Shown here: in pieces, positions 1-10,531 of the stretch
How positions within the stretch are numbered: position 1 is the first letter of the stretch
Layout: each line of letters begins with the position of its first letter
Assembly (NCBI RefSeq): GCF_963169125.1
Contig: NC_084802.1
Coordinates: 117,804,903-117,868,902, forward strand
Reading direction: 5' to 3'
Source of the DNA: Humulus lupulus
Taxonomy: Eukaryota; Streptophyta; Magnoliopsida; Rosales; Cannabaceae
Length of the DNA stretch: 64,000 nucleotides
Made by a program: the position numbers and the translations under genes
The notes under the pieces: model-generated
Seen by the model: only the letters and a program-made list of their open reading frames with translations
What the model was told of the DNA's origin: nothing
Database searches by the model: none

Positions 1-805
1 TATTTAAAATTAGGAATATATGTAATTTTTAGAGTAAATTGTTGATTAAATTATTCTTGCAGTTAGTTCATGTTAGTCTACAATAAAAAGAATGAAAATG
101 ATGATAAGAAATGAAAATTTTGAAACCAATCCATTCCAAATATTTATTACATAAAAATTATGATATAGACAAATAAGTAAAAATGATTGTTAATTCATAA
201 TTGAAAGTACACTTTTAATTGAAAGTTTTGCTATTAGAATGAGTTTTGATTTGGCTAGAGACTAACGAAAACTGCAAAATCTTAATATTTATAAGTATTG
301 AAAGCTAGTTATCTTGATTGGGATGTTGTTTTGTTTTATTTTAAAGCTAGTTATTTATAATACTGCACTACTTTGTTAATTTCAACTAACAAAAATTTGA
401 ATTCACATTTGCTCCAAATCAAACTAGTAAAAGAATGCATTCAAAAACAGAAATGAAATAAAAAGTAACAGGATTAACACTGCAAAATCAAGCCAAATTT
501 CTCCATCCAAAACAACTAAGTCAATTTTCTTTTCTATTTTCAAGTAAAGGAAATTTGTACACATGTTGTGCTAATAAAATGTGAAAACTAAGCAAGCAAA
601 ATACTTAAGAATTTATTTAGGATCCATAGATTAATGGTAGATAATATATACTACGGACAAAATTTATTTAGGGATTTAAAAAAAAATAAAAAAAGAGAGA
701 TAGTGATTCTCAAAACTGCATGGAAGAATTTAAGTAGCACAGGGATCTGTCAAAATACAGATATCAAAGTCTGCAAGAAAAAATTCATCATCAGGAGCTG
801 CTTAC

Positions 806-2480
806 CTCTTCACATGCAGAGTTCACAGTGTTCAAACTCTTTTTAAATTCTGAAATCTGTAAGATGATGAGAAGAATTATACAATGTAGATTGTAATAAT
901 AATAATATTTTAACCACCAATGAAAAGCATAAAAAATATCACCAAACCTGACAGTTGAACTGAATCTTGAAAGAGAACACTTGCAATTTTGATTCCACTC
1001 TAGGAACTTTCATCAACTCCATAAAATACTGAAATATTAAAAACATAACAAAATAAAAAATGACCTTTTGGGACTATTCCGGCCATGATAGAATTCAAAA
1101 GGTATCTATATGCTCTCAAATTGACAAGTAAATAGCTAAATTTCAACTGGACAATAATGATGTACAACAGTATTAATTCCAAGTTTCTATTACATAAATT
1201 GTTTTTATTTTAAGTAAATAAACAGAGGGAAATTAAAAGAAATAAAGGAGTTTGTAAGAAACTAATAAAATAAATCATTAAGTTCAAAATATTTGACTGT
1301 TGTGTACTTTAATCATAGAAAGTCATTCATGGACAAGAAAAGATGAATAATGCTTCTTACCTGTTCACACTTTCCCAGGCTCTCCTTCTCACCTGTGTAG
1401 CCCTGATAATCATATAACAGAAACGGTCATAGCCAGCAACAAAAAGAGTAACAGAACAAGTCATAATGCTGTATTTTGAAAGCTGAATTACTGACTTGCT
1501 AACAAACTGGTAAGGAGCACAATGTAACTTGCATTAAAGTCTTACCTTGAGAAGTTGCATCTCTTCTTTAGTAGGAAAAAATTTTATTAGATTTTCCACC
1601 TGATCAACATCTAATACTGATTCTTCCATCGCTAGCACTGCAGCCTGAGAAGATGCATGCCACTAGTGTTAAGTAAACACAAAAAGAGTAACCAAACATG
1701 TTATTGTTCCATATTATCAAAACCTATAGAGGAAAAAGACTTCAAAAATATGTGAAACGAAAAAGGATAAAAATTATCCTTATATTTCATGTTTTGATCT
1801 CGCAAAATCCTAAATATGTGTTGTTTTTAGTCCCAGGCTGAAAGTACCGATTGCCCATACGTAATGAAAGAAAAACAGACAAATCAAATTAAGTTAACCA
1901 ACCCATTATCACAGGATTTCATTTAAGAATTCTATATCAAAGAATCTGTATCCACATTGAAGAGATAAAACTATCCATATCTCCAGATTATTCAAGTAAA
2001 TATAAGATCTTCAAGTAAAAGTTTACCATCATATCAGGAAGCGGCATCTTAACTTTTGTGAGCATAATTTCAGTGTTGTTTGCCCTCCTCAGGTCAATCT
2101 ACAGGATGTAACATGGAAACAAATGGGACAGAAGTAACATCATAAATATCAGAATGCAAAAGAATAAAAAGAAATATCAATGAGAAAGGACATCCTTTTT
2201 TACAAGGACACTGAATCATTCACGAAATGTATCTAACAATTGTAACAAGATCAGCAAAGCAAAGAAGAAGAAGAAAGAAAAGAACAGAGCAGAAAGGACC
2301 ATGATAGGAACCCAAATAGAAAGAACACATAACAGTAGAGAAAACTAAGAAGAATAGGCAAAAATAAATACTGGTGGTGGTGGAACTCCAGGCATTGCAG
2401 GAAGCGGTGGTGGAGTTGGGCCCCCACGCAATGGTGGTGGGGGTGGACCTCCACGTGTTGGAGGTGGTGGAGAGTTAACA
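806..2480 (-). pseudogene. Formin FH1/FH2 fragment, runs off left edge
   Basis: Formins nucleate and elongate actin filaments; the FH1 proline tract feeds profilin-actin to the FH2 ring. Read on the minus strand, 2480-2372 encodes proline runs (PPPPTRGGPPPPPLRGG), typical of FH1. It is followed by exons with GT/AG borders, all phase 0: 2098-2027 (IDLRRANNTEIMLTKVKM), 1644-1546 (LDVDQVENLIKFFPTKEE), 1402-1361 (GYTGEKESLGKCEQ), 1028-948 (ELMKVPRVESKLQVFSFK) and 856-806 (ISEFKKSLNTVNSACEE). These are consecutive plant FH2 blocks; the next exon would lie beyond position 1. Oddities: an in-frame TAA lies just upstream of the FH1 piece, and the FH2 N-terminal lasso/linker exons expected between FH1 and IDLRR are not visible in the 270-bp gap. 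It is therefore probably a truncated copy, although the exons and splice sites look well kept. Family assignment is firm; functional status is uncertain. Confidence 0.5.
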
Positions 2481-4484
2481 TGAGTAAATAATTAGAGAGT
2501 CTGAAACACAGTTCACATTTGAGAGTTAATATGACCCTAGCAAAACAGAATGAACTGAAATATAATTACTAGTTGTATTACCACTAGTTTGAAATATGCA
2601 TATTTCAAGTAGAAACAGGCAACCAACACTTCAACAAGATTATTTGGGCATGGCACAACATAAGGAAACATAGATTATATTTGTAATGAATTGCACCTGG
2701 GAATATTGAACCACAAAACTACATCTAAAATCATGCTATATTTTCACTCATTGAATCTCGAATTTAAGTTCAAGTATGGCCATGTTTTCAGATTCATAAA
2801 AGGCTGTAAAACAATGAAGACTGTGCAATAGGGAAAAAAAATTAACAGACGAGCACGGTTTGAAACACAGTACCAGTCTACAACAATATATACGGCTACC
2901 GGTCAGCAATGTACCAACTGATACATAATCAAATTTTTACACAAACCGAATGTTTTCAACATTTAATCTCAAACCAAACCAAGTTTTACAAACATTGATA
3001 TCTCAGGCATTTGCCAAGTTAATAAAAATATGAGCTGCATCAACTTTTTCCAGCTCAAGATAAGCCTTAAACAAGTTAAACTCTGCACCAAATTTGCTTA
3101 AGCAGATTTAAAATTGTTCAGATGAGAAAACCAAGGTTGCTTGCACTGACACCATGAAAATTAGGCGCATTGCAAAATGACAGCTGAATTGAAGCTCAAA
3201 AATGGAGATACCAAATTGAAATCCATCTCTTGATTCTTCACATAACCAGGAAAAATTTAAGCCAGTACCATCATATGAATCTCATAAAACCCAGAAAATC
3301 CTACGTCTCAATCAAAATGTGACAAGCCCATATCCCCAAGTCAAGGAAAAACCAATACAAACAAACCAAATCTTTGACACGGTCAAACTAAAACTCAACT
3401 CAATTTAGATTCGAAAAAAGAAAGAAAAGAAAATAAACATCACTGGACAAAAGAGAAATACCTTAGCAGCAGTGAAAGCCTCCTCTGACTTTTTCAGAGT
3501 AAAATTCTTATTCCCGTTGAGTGAGAGCCATTTTAACACAGCAAAAACGACGAGACGATTGCGAAGTGCCGAAGCTTGGAGTCTACAAAGACTGTGATAG
3601 AGAAGGGAAGAAAAGGGAGGGAAATTGAATGTTAAGAACAAATATTGAAGCAATTGGAATGCTCATGAAAAACAATAATGGAAAATCACCTGCAGTAAAA
3701 TTAGGTTAAGGGCATATAATAATCTGAGCAACAAATCATCTCGTGTACCAAAAAATCTAAACAAAAAAATGTCAAAATCACTTTCAACTGAATACCCCTT
3801 GAAACTCTAGCATAAACCAGACATAAAATAGTTCACATGTTTTATGCTAATTCTTTTGCAAAAAAATTAAAAAAAAACAGGTGAGAAAAAATCTTACCTA
3901 TTCGTCACCCTTCAGTCCCCGTCTGTCCCCGACCTTGCACAGGACACAGTCGACCACCACTTGCACCGATCTAGCCCTCACCACCAAAGCACCGTCTGGA
4001 TCCCATCATCATCAACCTTTAGTCCCTGCCTACGTCCCATAGTCGTCGAGCCTTAGTCCATGCCTGAGGGACAATCGGAGTAGCTCTTGCGGCGAAGCAG
4101 AAGAGGAATCAGAGAAACCATCAAAATTCAGAACCAGATCATGAAAGAAAAGAAAAACCATAAAAAAAAAAGGAAACGAAAGTGATTTTCCCCTTTTATT
4201 TCTCTTTTTCTCGCTCCAGGATCCCAACGACTAGAAATTGAAGGTTGACAGAGAGATAGAGATAGACGAGAGAGAGAGAGTGAGGAGTTCGGATGTAGTA
4301 CCAAGCCGAAGAAATGGGGAAAGGAAATGGGTCTCAGAAATGTTGAAGGAGAGGAAATGGGTCTCGGGTCTTAGAAATGTTGAAGGAGAGGAAGGACAAG
4401 AATTGGTTTCTCAGGTCTCACAAATTTCCAGGTATCCCAAATGAAAAAAATGGTAAGAGGCGGGATGTGTAATTATTACCGCCT
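2481..4484. other. Unresolved DNA upstream of the formin fragment
   Basis: No convincing gene. AT-rich non-coding sequence runs to about 3400. At 3470-3560 the minus strand has an open stretch (WLSLNGNKNFTLKKSEEAF) followed by a GT-like border at 3463, which could be a leader exon of the formin copy or of another transcript; I do not recognise it. From 3900 to 4230 the sequence becomes C/T-rich and could be a 5'UTR or promoter for a minus-strand transcript. Nothing here is supported well enough to name. Confidence 0.5.
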
Positions 4485-4587
4485 TTTTTTTTTTCCTAAA
4501 GTGGCCCAATATACTAGTCTAGCATAATACTTTTTTTATTACTATTATATTCATGTGTTATGGAATGGGGTATTTGGTGTAGTGCTA

Positions 4588-5789
4588 GGACTCAGCTTGC
4601 CTTTCTTTCCAAACCTTCTCACCCCTTTCCATGGCGAGACTCTAAGGAAAACATAGTCTCCCACTTGGAACTCCACGTTCATGCGCTTGGGATCTGCATA
4701 ACTTTTCTGCCTACTCTGAGAAGCAAGCATCCGAGCTCTAATATTCTCGATGGCCTCACTGGTCCTCTGAACTGCCTCAGGACCTAGGTATCTCCTTTCA
4801 CCTGTCTCATCCCAATGAATGGGAGATCTGCACTTCCTACCATACAACATCTCATAAGGTGCAACTCCAATGATAGACTGATAACTGTTGTTGTAGGAGA
4901 ACTCTATCAAAGGCAGATACTTACTCCAAGATCCACCAAAGTCCAGCACACATGCTCTCAGCATGTCCTCCAGTATCTGGATCGTCCTCTTAGATTGCCC
5001 ATCTGTCTGAGGATGATAAGCAGTACTGAACTTCAATTGTGTCCCCATGGCCTTCTGCAAACTTCCCCAGAACATGGAAGTAAAAGTAGGGTCCTGATCT
5101 CACACGATCGACCTAGGTGCTCCATGGAGGCGCTCGATCTCTCTCACATAGAGAACTACATACTGATCAACTGTATAAGTAGTCCTCACTGGCAAGAAGT
5201 GAGCTGACTTGGTGTAGCGATCCACTACCACCCAAATAGAATCATGCCGACCAACAGTCCTGGGTAAACCCACCACGAAATCCATTGAGATGTCTTCCTA
5301 CTTCCACTCTGGGATATCCAGAGGCTACAATAACCCTGCCGGCCTCTGATGCTCAACCTTGACCTGTTGACAGGTCAAGCACTTAGCCACATATTCCACT
5401 ACATCCCTCTTCATCCCTGGCCACCAATACAATGATCTCACATCCTGATACATCTTCGTGGTGCCTGGATGCAAAGAGTAAGGTGTAGTATGAGATTCAT
5501 CCAGAATCTCTCGCCTCAAAGCAGTGTCTAACGGAACACATATCTGCCCTTTGTATCTTAATAAGCCTATCTCAGACACTGTATAATCTCTGGATGCTTC
5601 AGCCAGAACATCCTTTCGCATCTTGATCAGCTATGGATCACTTAACTGACCCTCCTTGATTCTCTCCAATAGCATAGGCTGTAGCGTAATATTAGCCAAC
5701 TGTCCCACTAGCAACTCTATACCAGCTCAGGTCATATCATCAGCTAACTCTTTGGCTATCAGCCTCATACCATGAATCTATCCCGGACC
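4588..5789 (-). pseudogene. Integrase of element A, C-terminally truncated
   Basis: The integrase inserts the cDNA. The zinc-binding N-terminus is at about 5520-5350 ([16 protein letters not shown] ... CLTCQQ, an HHCC arrangement). The core has its first Asp in VVVDRYTKSAHF (about 5220) and the second at the DQDPTF block (about 5100). The third acidic residue, the Glu of DGQSERTIQ in relatives, is Lys here (DGQSKRTIQ, about 4995), so the DDE triad is broken. Stops precede LIKMRKD, PLDIPEW, EDISMDF and DQDPT. Coding ends after GKLSP at 4588, where unrelated sequence begins. Confidence 0.5.
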
Positions 5790-7151
5790 CTTCCGGCTTA
5801 AAGCATCAGCTACCACATTGGCTTTTCCTGGATGATACAAAATCTTGCAGTCATAATCTTTCACTAACTCCAGCCAATGCCTTTGCCTCATATTCAAGTC
5901 TTTCTGGGTGAAGAAGTATTTCAGGCTCTTTTGGTCTGTGTAGATCTCACACTTTTCTCCATAAAGATAATGCCTTCATATCTTTAAATCAAAAACCACA
6001 GTCGCCAACTCTAAATCATGAGTGGGATATCTCTTTTCATATTCCTTCAACCGACGAGAAGCATAAGTAATTACCTTCCCTGACTGCATCAGAACACAAC
6101 CCAAACCCTGATGAGAAGCATCACAACAAATCACAAAATTCTCCTCATCTGATGGAAGGCTCAGAATCAGAGCTGTAATCAATCTCTACTTCAGTTCCTG
6201 GAAGCTGTTCTCACACTTATCTGACCACACAAATTTCTGATTCTTGCGTGTCAACTCAGTCAATGTAGTAGCTATCTTTGAGAACCCTTCCACGAAACAC
6301 CTATAATAACCTACCAATCCAAGGAAACTTCTAACCTCAGAAGCATTCTTTGGCCTTGGCCAATCTCTGACCGCTTCAATCTTTGCTGGATCTACCTTAA
6401 TCCCCTCCTTACTGACAATGTGCCCAAGAAAGGATACCTGAGATAACCAGAACTCACATTTCTTGAACTTTGCAAACAGTCTGTGTTCCCTCAACCTCTG
6501 TAGAACCAACCTCAGATGTTGTTCATGCTCTGACTCAGACTGAGAATATACCAGGATATCATCGATGAAAACTATCACAAACTGGTCCAGATAATCCTTG
6601 AACACTCGGTTCATCAGATCCATAAAACCAGCTGGGGCATTAGTCAATCCAAATGACATGACTAAGAACTCATAATGCCCATACCTGGTACGAAATGCAG
6701 TCTTCGGTATGTCTCCCTCCTTGACCCTCAACTGATGATAACCAGAACGAAGGTCGATCTTTGAGAATACCTTCTTATCTTGCAACTGATCAAATAGATC
6801 ATCTATCCTTGGCAAAGGATACTTATTCTTAATTGTTAGCTTATTCAGTTCTCTGTAATCAATACACATTCTCAGAGAACCATCCTTCTTTTTCACAAAC
6901 AGAACTGGCGTACCCCAATGTGAGAAACTAGGTCTAATAAAACCTAAATCTAACAGTTCTTGCAACTATACCTTTAATTCTTTCAGCTTAGCTGGGGCCA
7001 TTCTGTAAGGTGCTCTGGACACTGGCTCCGTCCCTGGTGCCAGTTCTATCACAAAATCAATTTCTCTGTGTGGTGGCAACCCTGGCAAATCTTCTGGAAA
7101 CACGTCCAGGAATTCACAAATAAGTTTAGTATCTTCTGGTCTCACTAGCAT
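5790..7151 (-). pseudogene. Reverse transcriptase-RNase H of element A
   Basis: The RT copies RNA to DNA and RNase H removes the RNA strand. The RT begins near 6965 ([17 protein letters not shown]) with the usual [23 protein letters not shown] and SGYHQLRV blocks, and a catalytic box FIDDILVYS (family usually YIDD). RNase H follows from about 6180 ([15 protein letters not shown]) to DALSRK at about 5797. Stops at 6966, 6183 and 5976 interrupt it, replacing codons that are Gln, Gln and Trp in relatives; no frameshift is seen. There is one RNase H only, unlike the Tat elements B, C and F. Confidence 0.5.
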
Positions 7152-7586
7152 GGCCTGGGTGGTATCAACCTCACTTGCTAAGAATCCAATGCAACCTCCT
7201 TACAATAAATCTGTAGCCCTCAATACATAAATCATAGGTATGCGAGGTCCATACACAGCACCAACAAACACAAAAGTATCCTCACCTTCAGGCTCAAAGG
7301 TGACCATCTTCCTTCTGCAATCAATGGTTGCCCCATATTTTGCCAACTAGTCCATACCCAATATCATGTTAAAGTCAGTCATAATCAACTCTTTCAAATC
7401 CACTGACAACTCTCTGCCCTCCACTGTCACTGGCAAAGATCTGTCCCATCTCCTGGATACCACTAACTCTCCAGTGGGTAACAAAGTTCCAAACCCCACA
7501 GCATAAAAATCACAGGACCTACACAATCTATCAATAATACTACTAGCAACAAAAGAGTGTTTAGCACTAGAATCAATCAATACATT
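7152..7586 (-). pseudogene. Aspartic protease region of element A
   Basis: Ty3/gypsy protease processes the polyprotein. Just beyond the Cassandra insertion the minus strand reads VLIDSSAKHSFVAS, where the family has a D-S/T-G-A active-site motif; here the Gly is Ser, so the catalytic triad is damaged. The block continues through VGFGTLLPTGELVVS to MILGMD, then a stop at 7344-7346 where the family has Trp (MDWL), and another stop at about 7200 (LL*GG). The same segment survives in fragment D at 21380-21467, which helps define the match. Confidence 0.5.
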
Positions 7587-7959
7587 TGTGACAGTCAGAA
7601 TCCTATGATCCGTAAGGGGAAAGACCGGGTAAAGATGTGCAATCCCACACCGCCTGGGGAAGGTCAAGTGTGATGATTCTAAGACTGTGTAGGTACGGGA
7701 CTACATAGTTGAAGAGGGCTTAAATGGATTGATGGGTACTACCTATATCAACAAGATGCATCTTCTTTTCGGTAGCCCATTTCTTGAGAATTCCAAAGTT
7801 AAGCGTGCTTGACATGGAGTAATCTCAAGATGGGTGGCCTCTTGGGAAGTTTTCCTAGGAAGCGTGCGAGTGAGGACAAAGCATGATGGAAAGACTCGTG
7901 TTGGTTTGTAGGGCCAGTTGTCATTCCAAAAAGTAGCCATAGTGACGTGGGGCGTTACA
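7587..7959 (+). repeat. Cassandra LTR copy 1 (373 bp)
   Basis: First LTR. It differs from copy 2 at roughly 15 positions by eye, more than copies 2 and 3 differ from each other (about 8). The 5S-like core begins near 7771. Followed by an intact primer site. Confidence 0.5.
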
Positions 7960-8033
7960 AATGGTATCAGAGCCTTGACCCAGTCGGAAGTGTGGCTGAC
8001 GGGGACGTCGGGCCCGTAAAGGGGGGGGGTGAT

Positions 8034-8406
8034 TGTGACAGTTAGAATCCTGTGATCCGTAAGGGGAAAGACCAGGTAAAGCTGTGCAATCCCACACCGC
8101 CTGGGGAAGGTCAAGTGTGATGATTCTAAGACTGTGTAGGTATGGGAATACATAGTTGAAGAGGGCTTAAATGGATTGATGGGTGCTACCTATATCAACA
8201 AGATGCATCTTCTTTTCAGTAGCCCATCACTTGAGAACTCCAAAGTTAAGCGTGCTTGACCTGGAGTAATCTCAAGATGGGTGACCTCCTGAGAAGTTTT
8301 CCTAGGAAGCGTGCGAGTGAGGACAAAGCTTGCTGGAAAGACTCGTGTTGGTTTGTAGGGCCAGTTGTCATTCCAGAAAGTAGCCATAGTGACGTGGGAC
8401 GTTACA
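8034..8406 (+). repeat. Cassandra LTR copy 2 (373 bp)
   Basis: Middle LTR, shared by both overlapping LTR-internal-LTR units. The primer site after it has one change (TAGTATCAGAGCC at 8409), so the second unit would be expected to prime poorly. Confidence 0.5.
8219..8310 (+). promoter_or_regulatory. 5S rRNA-like block with Pol III internal promoter (representative copy)
   Basis: The stretch AACTCCAAAGTTAAGCGTGC and, further on, GATGGGTGACCTCCTG match plant 5S rRNA around its A box, intermediate element and C box, with a single change in the first segment (CCGAAG to CCAAAG). Equivalent blocks occur at about 7771-7865 and 8661-8750. In Cassandra elements this block is thought to drive RNA polymerase III transcription. 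The ends of true 5S rRNA are not preserved, so this is not an rRNA gene. Confidence 0.5.
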
Positions 8407-8477
8407 AATAGTATCAGAGCCTTGACCCAGCCGGAAGTGTGGCCGACGGGGATGTCGGGCCCATAAAGGGGGGTGAT

Positions 8478-8850
8478 TGTGACAGTCAGAATGCTGTGAT
8501 CCTTAAGGGGAAAGACCAGGTAAAGCTGTGCAATCCCACACCGCCTGGGGAAGGTCAAGTGTGATGATTCTAAGACTGTGTAGGTATGGGAATACATAGT
8601 TGAAGAGGGCTTAAATGGATTGATGGGTGCTACCTATATCAACAAGATGCATCTTCTTTTTGGTAGCCCATCACTTGAGAACTCCAAAGTTAAGCGTGCT
8701 TGACCTGGAGTAATCTCAAGATGGGTGACCTCCTTAGAAGTTTTCCTAGGAAGCGTGCGAGTGAGGACAAAGCTTGCTGGAAAGACTCGTGTTGGTTTGT
8801 AGGGCCAGTTGTCATTCCAGAAAGCAGCCATAGTGACGTGGGCCGTTACA
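8478..8850 (+). repeat. Cassandra LTR copy 3 (373 bp)
   Basis: Last LTR, ending GGCCGTTACA and followed at once by the right target duplication ACATT. About 8 differences from copy 2, by eye. Confidence 0.5.
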
Positions 8851-8855
8851 ACATT

Positions 8856-10088
8856 ATAAGGGGTTCCAGCACTAAGAAGCTGACCTGTAACAACTGAGGG
8901 AGAAGTTTCAGCTTCTGCTTATGTCAATGCGAACACTCGAGCTGGGGCCAAGCTGTTCGCTTTCCTGGGTTCTTCTTTTCTTGCCTGAGGGCAATCCTTA
9001 TTAAAATGACCTACTGCTCCACACAAGTAGCAGGCTTTTTCCCTATACTCTCCCAAATGACACCTCTTACACCTAGGGCATTCAGGACGAGTCTTCCAGG
9101 CTTCACTACCTCCTGGACGATCCATTGAAATACCACGGAGCTGCCTATTAGGACCTAGAACTGGGAAGGTGTCAGGAACCTTCCTCTTCTGCTCACTGGG
9201 GCCGACACCCCTACCAGAACCCACAAATGGAGGACTTGTCCTCCTGAAGTCCTTTCTGGCTACACTGTCTCACTAGATCCTGTTCTCTGCACTCTCAGCT
9301 GTGAGTGCCTTCTCAACCACCTGTGCATAGGTAGTAATCCAAGCCACAGTGGTGATACGCACATCACGAGCTAATCTGGGCTGTAGCGCCTGCAAAAATC
9401 TTTCTCTTCTGGTCCCGTCAATGGGCACCAGTTCCATGGAAAACTTCACCAAACGATCAAATTTCAAGGCATACTCAGTGACTGAAAAACTTCCCTAAAG
9501 TAGCCTAATAAACTCCTTAGCTTTAGCTGCCCTGATGGCATCATTATAATACTTCTGATTAAATAGAGTTTGAAACTCTTCCCAACTCAGGGCATTAACA
9601 TTCTTGGTCTGGGTAATCACCTCCCACCAAATCCGGGCATCCTCCCGAAACATATAAGTGGCACAGGCCACCCTCTCATTACCAATTTCCCTTATGAAAT
9701 CAAGGATAGTGGTAATCATACTCATCCACTGCTCTGCCTTGGCAGGATCTGCACCGCCCTCAAATACTGGAGGTCGTTGCTTCCTGAACCTTTCATAAAG
9801 AGGTTCCCACTTATTCCCAACCTCAGGCAGTTGCTCTGCTGCTGGCACCGACACAGAGGGTGCCTCTGATACACTAGCCACTGCAGGCTCTTGCTGCTGT
9901 CTCAGGAGACGAAGCTCTTCTCCCTCTCTTAACTCTGTTGCCTATAGATCACTGATTATCTGCTACCAGTTTACAAGAGCTAGCTGTGGAATCTGTGACT
10001 GGTCATTCTCCTGACCCTGGCTATTATTATTATTATTATGGCCCTGATCACTCTGGCCAGCTGAAGTATCTGTCTGCCCTGGATTCAT
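8856..10088 (-). pseudogene. gag of element A
   Basis: Structural capsid/nucleocapsid region. The start is the ATG at 10088-10086, giving an N-terminus rich in Asn and Gln (MNPGQTDTSAGQ). The capsid homology block lies about 9820-9500 (WEPLYERFRKQRPP, ARIWWEVITQ). The zinc knuckle is at about 9050-8980 (CYLCGAVGHFNKDC, a CCHC motif), with a second Cys pair just before it. In-frame stops fall after LVNW, before ATELREG, before GSFS, two in a row after AENRI, and before AEAETS; most look like CAG, CAA or CGA changed to TAG, TAA or TGA. The reading frame is otherwise unbroken and runs straight on to the Cassandra insertion at 8850. Confidence 0.5.
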
Positions 10089-10516
10089 TCTTATCTGACA
10101 CCTTGCTGAAATAATGATCAATACGGCCAGTCAGGTAGTAATAACTAAACCTCTTATCGCCTTACAGTCCAAGAACAAGCAGATAATTATCATATTCCAC
10201 CGTCATACAATTATACAGGTAGATACATGTTTATAACATTTAGCACTTAGCATGTATCACATAATAATTTATAATCAACCATACTAATAAGTATGTTCCT
10301 GGAATCTCAGTACTAATTAGCACACATTTGCTGAGAATATAATATTTCAGGGCACAGGTTTAACACGGTGTCTCATGCATACAGGTAAAGCATATATATT
10401 ATATTTAAGCAGTTATACATATAACTACATAAATAGTTACCAAACCATGAGTCGAGCTTGACTTCAGTGATATGTGTACATGCCCAGCCAGTCTACAGGA
10501 ACCCTAACCTTGGCAC

Positions 10517-10528
10517 GCTCTGATACCA
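10517..10528 (-). promoter_or_regulatory. Primer-binding site of element A (iMet-type)
   Basis: The minus strand reads TGGTATCAGAGC three bases inside the LTR end, the standard initiator-methionine tRNA primer site of plant LTR elements. It fixes both the LTR boundary and the orientation. Confidence 0.5.
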
Positions 10529-10531
10529 AGT

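Larger units (their letters stand above)
7587..8850 (+). mobile_element. Cassandra-type TRIM with three LTRs (tandem)
   Basis: The layout is LTR 7587-7959, internal 7960-8033, LTR 8034-8406, internal 8407-8477, LTR 8478-8850. All three LTRs are exactly 373 bp, with TGTGACAG and GTTACA ends. The first internal segment holds an iMet-type primer site (TGGTATCAGAGCC, 7962-7974) and a G-rich polypurine tract (8018-8029), with nothing coding between. A perfect 5-bp target duplication ACATT (7582-7586 and 8851-8855) shows that the whole three-LTR array sits at one insertion point. The LTRs carry a 5S rRNA-like block, which defines Cassandra. It lies opposite in orientation to host element A and between its gag and protease. 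Confidence 0.5.

Noticed and set aside
2251..2481. His-rich minus-strand open frame
   Set aside because: It is the shifted frame of the proline-rich FH1 segment; the proline frame matches formins.
7771..8760. Three apparent 5S rRNA genes
   Set aside because: Only the central promoter part matches 5S rRNA and each lies in a 373-bp LTR with a retrotransposon primer site beside it; this is Cassandra.
7743..8831. Three near-identical minus-strand open frames of 65-136 codons
   Set aside because: They repeat because the Cassandra LTR repeats and have no family features.
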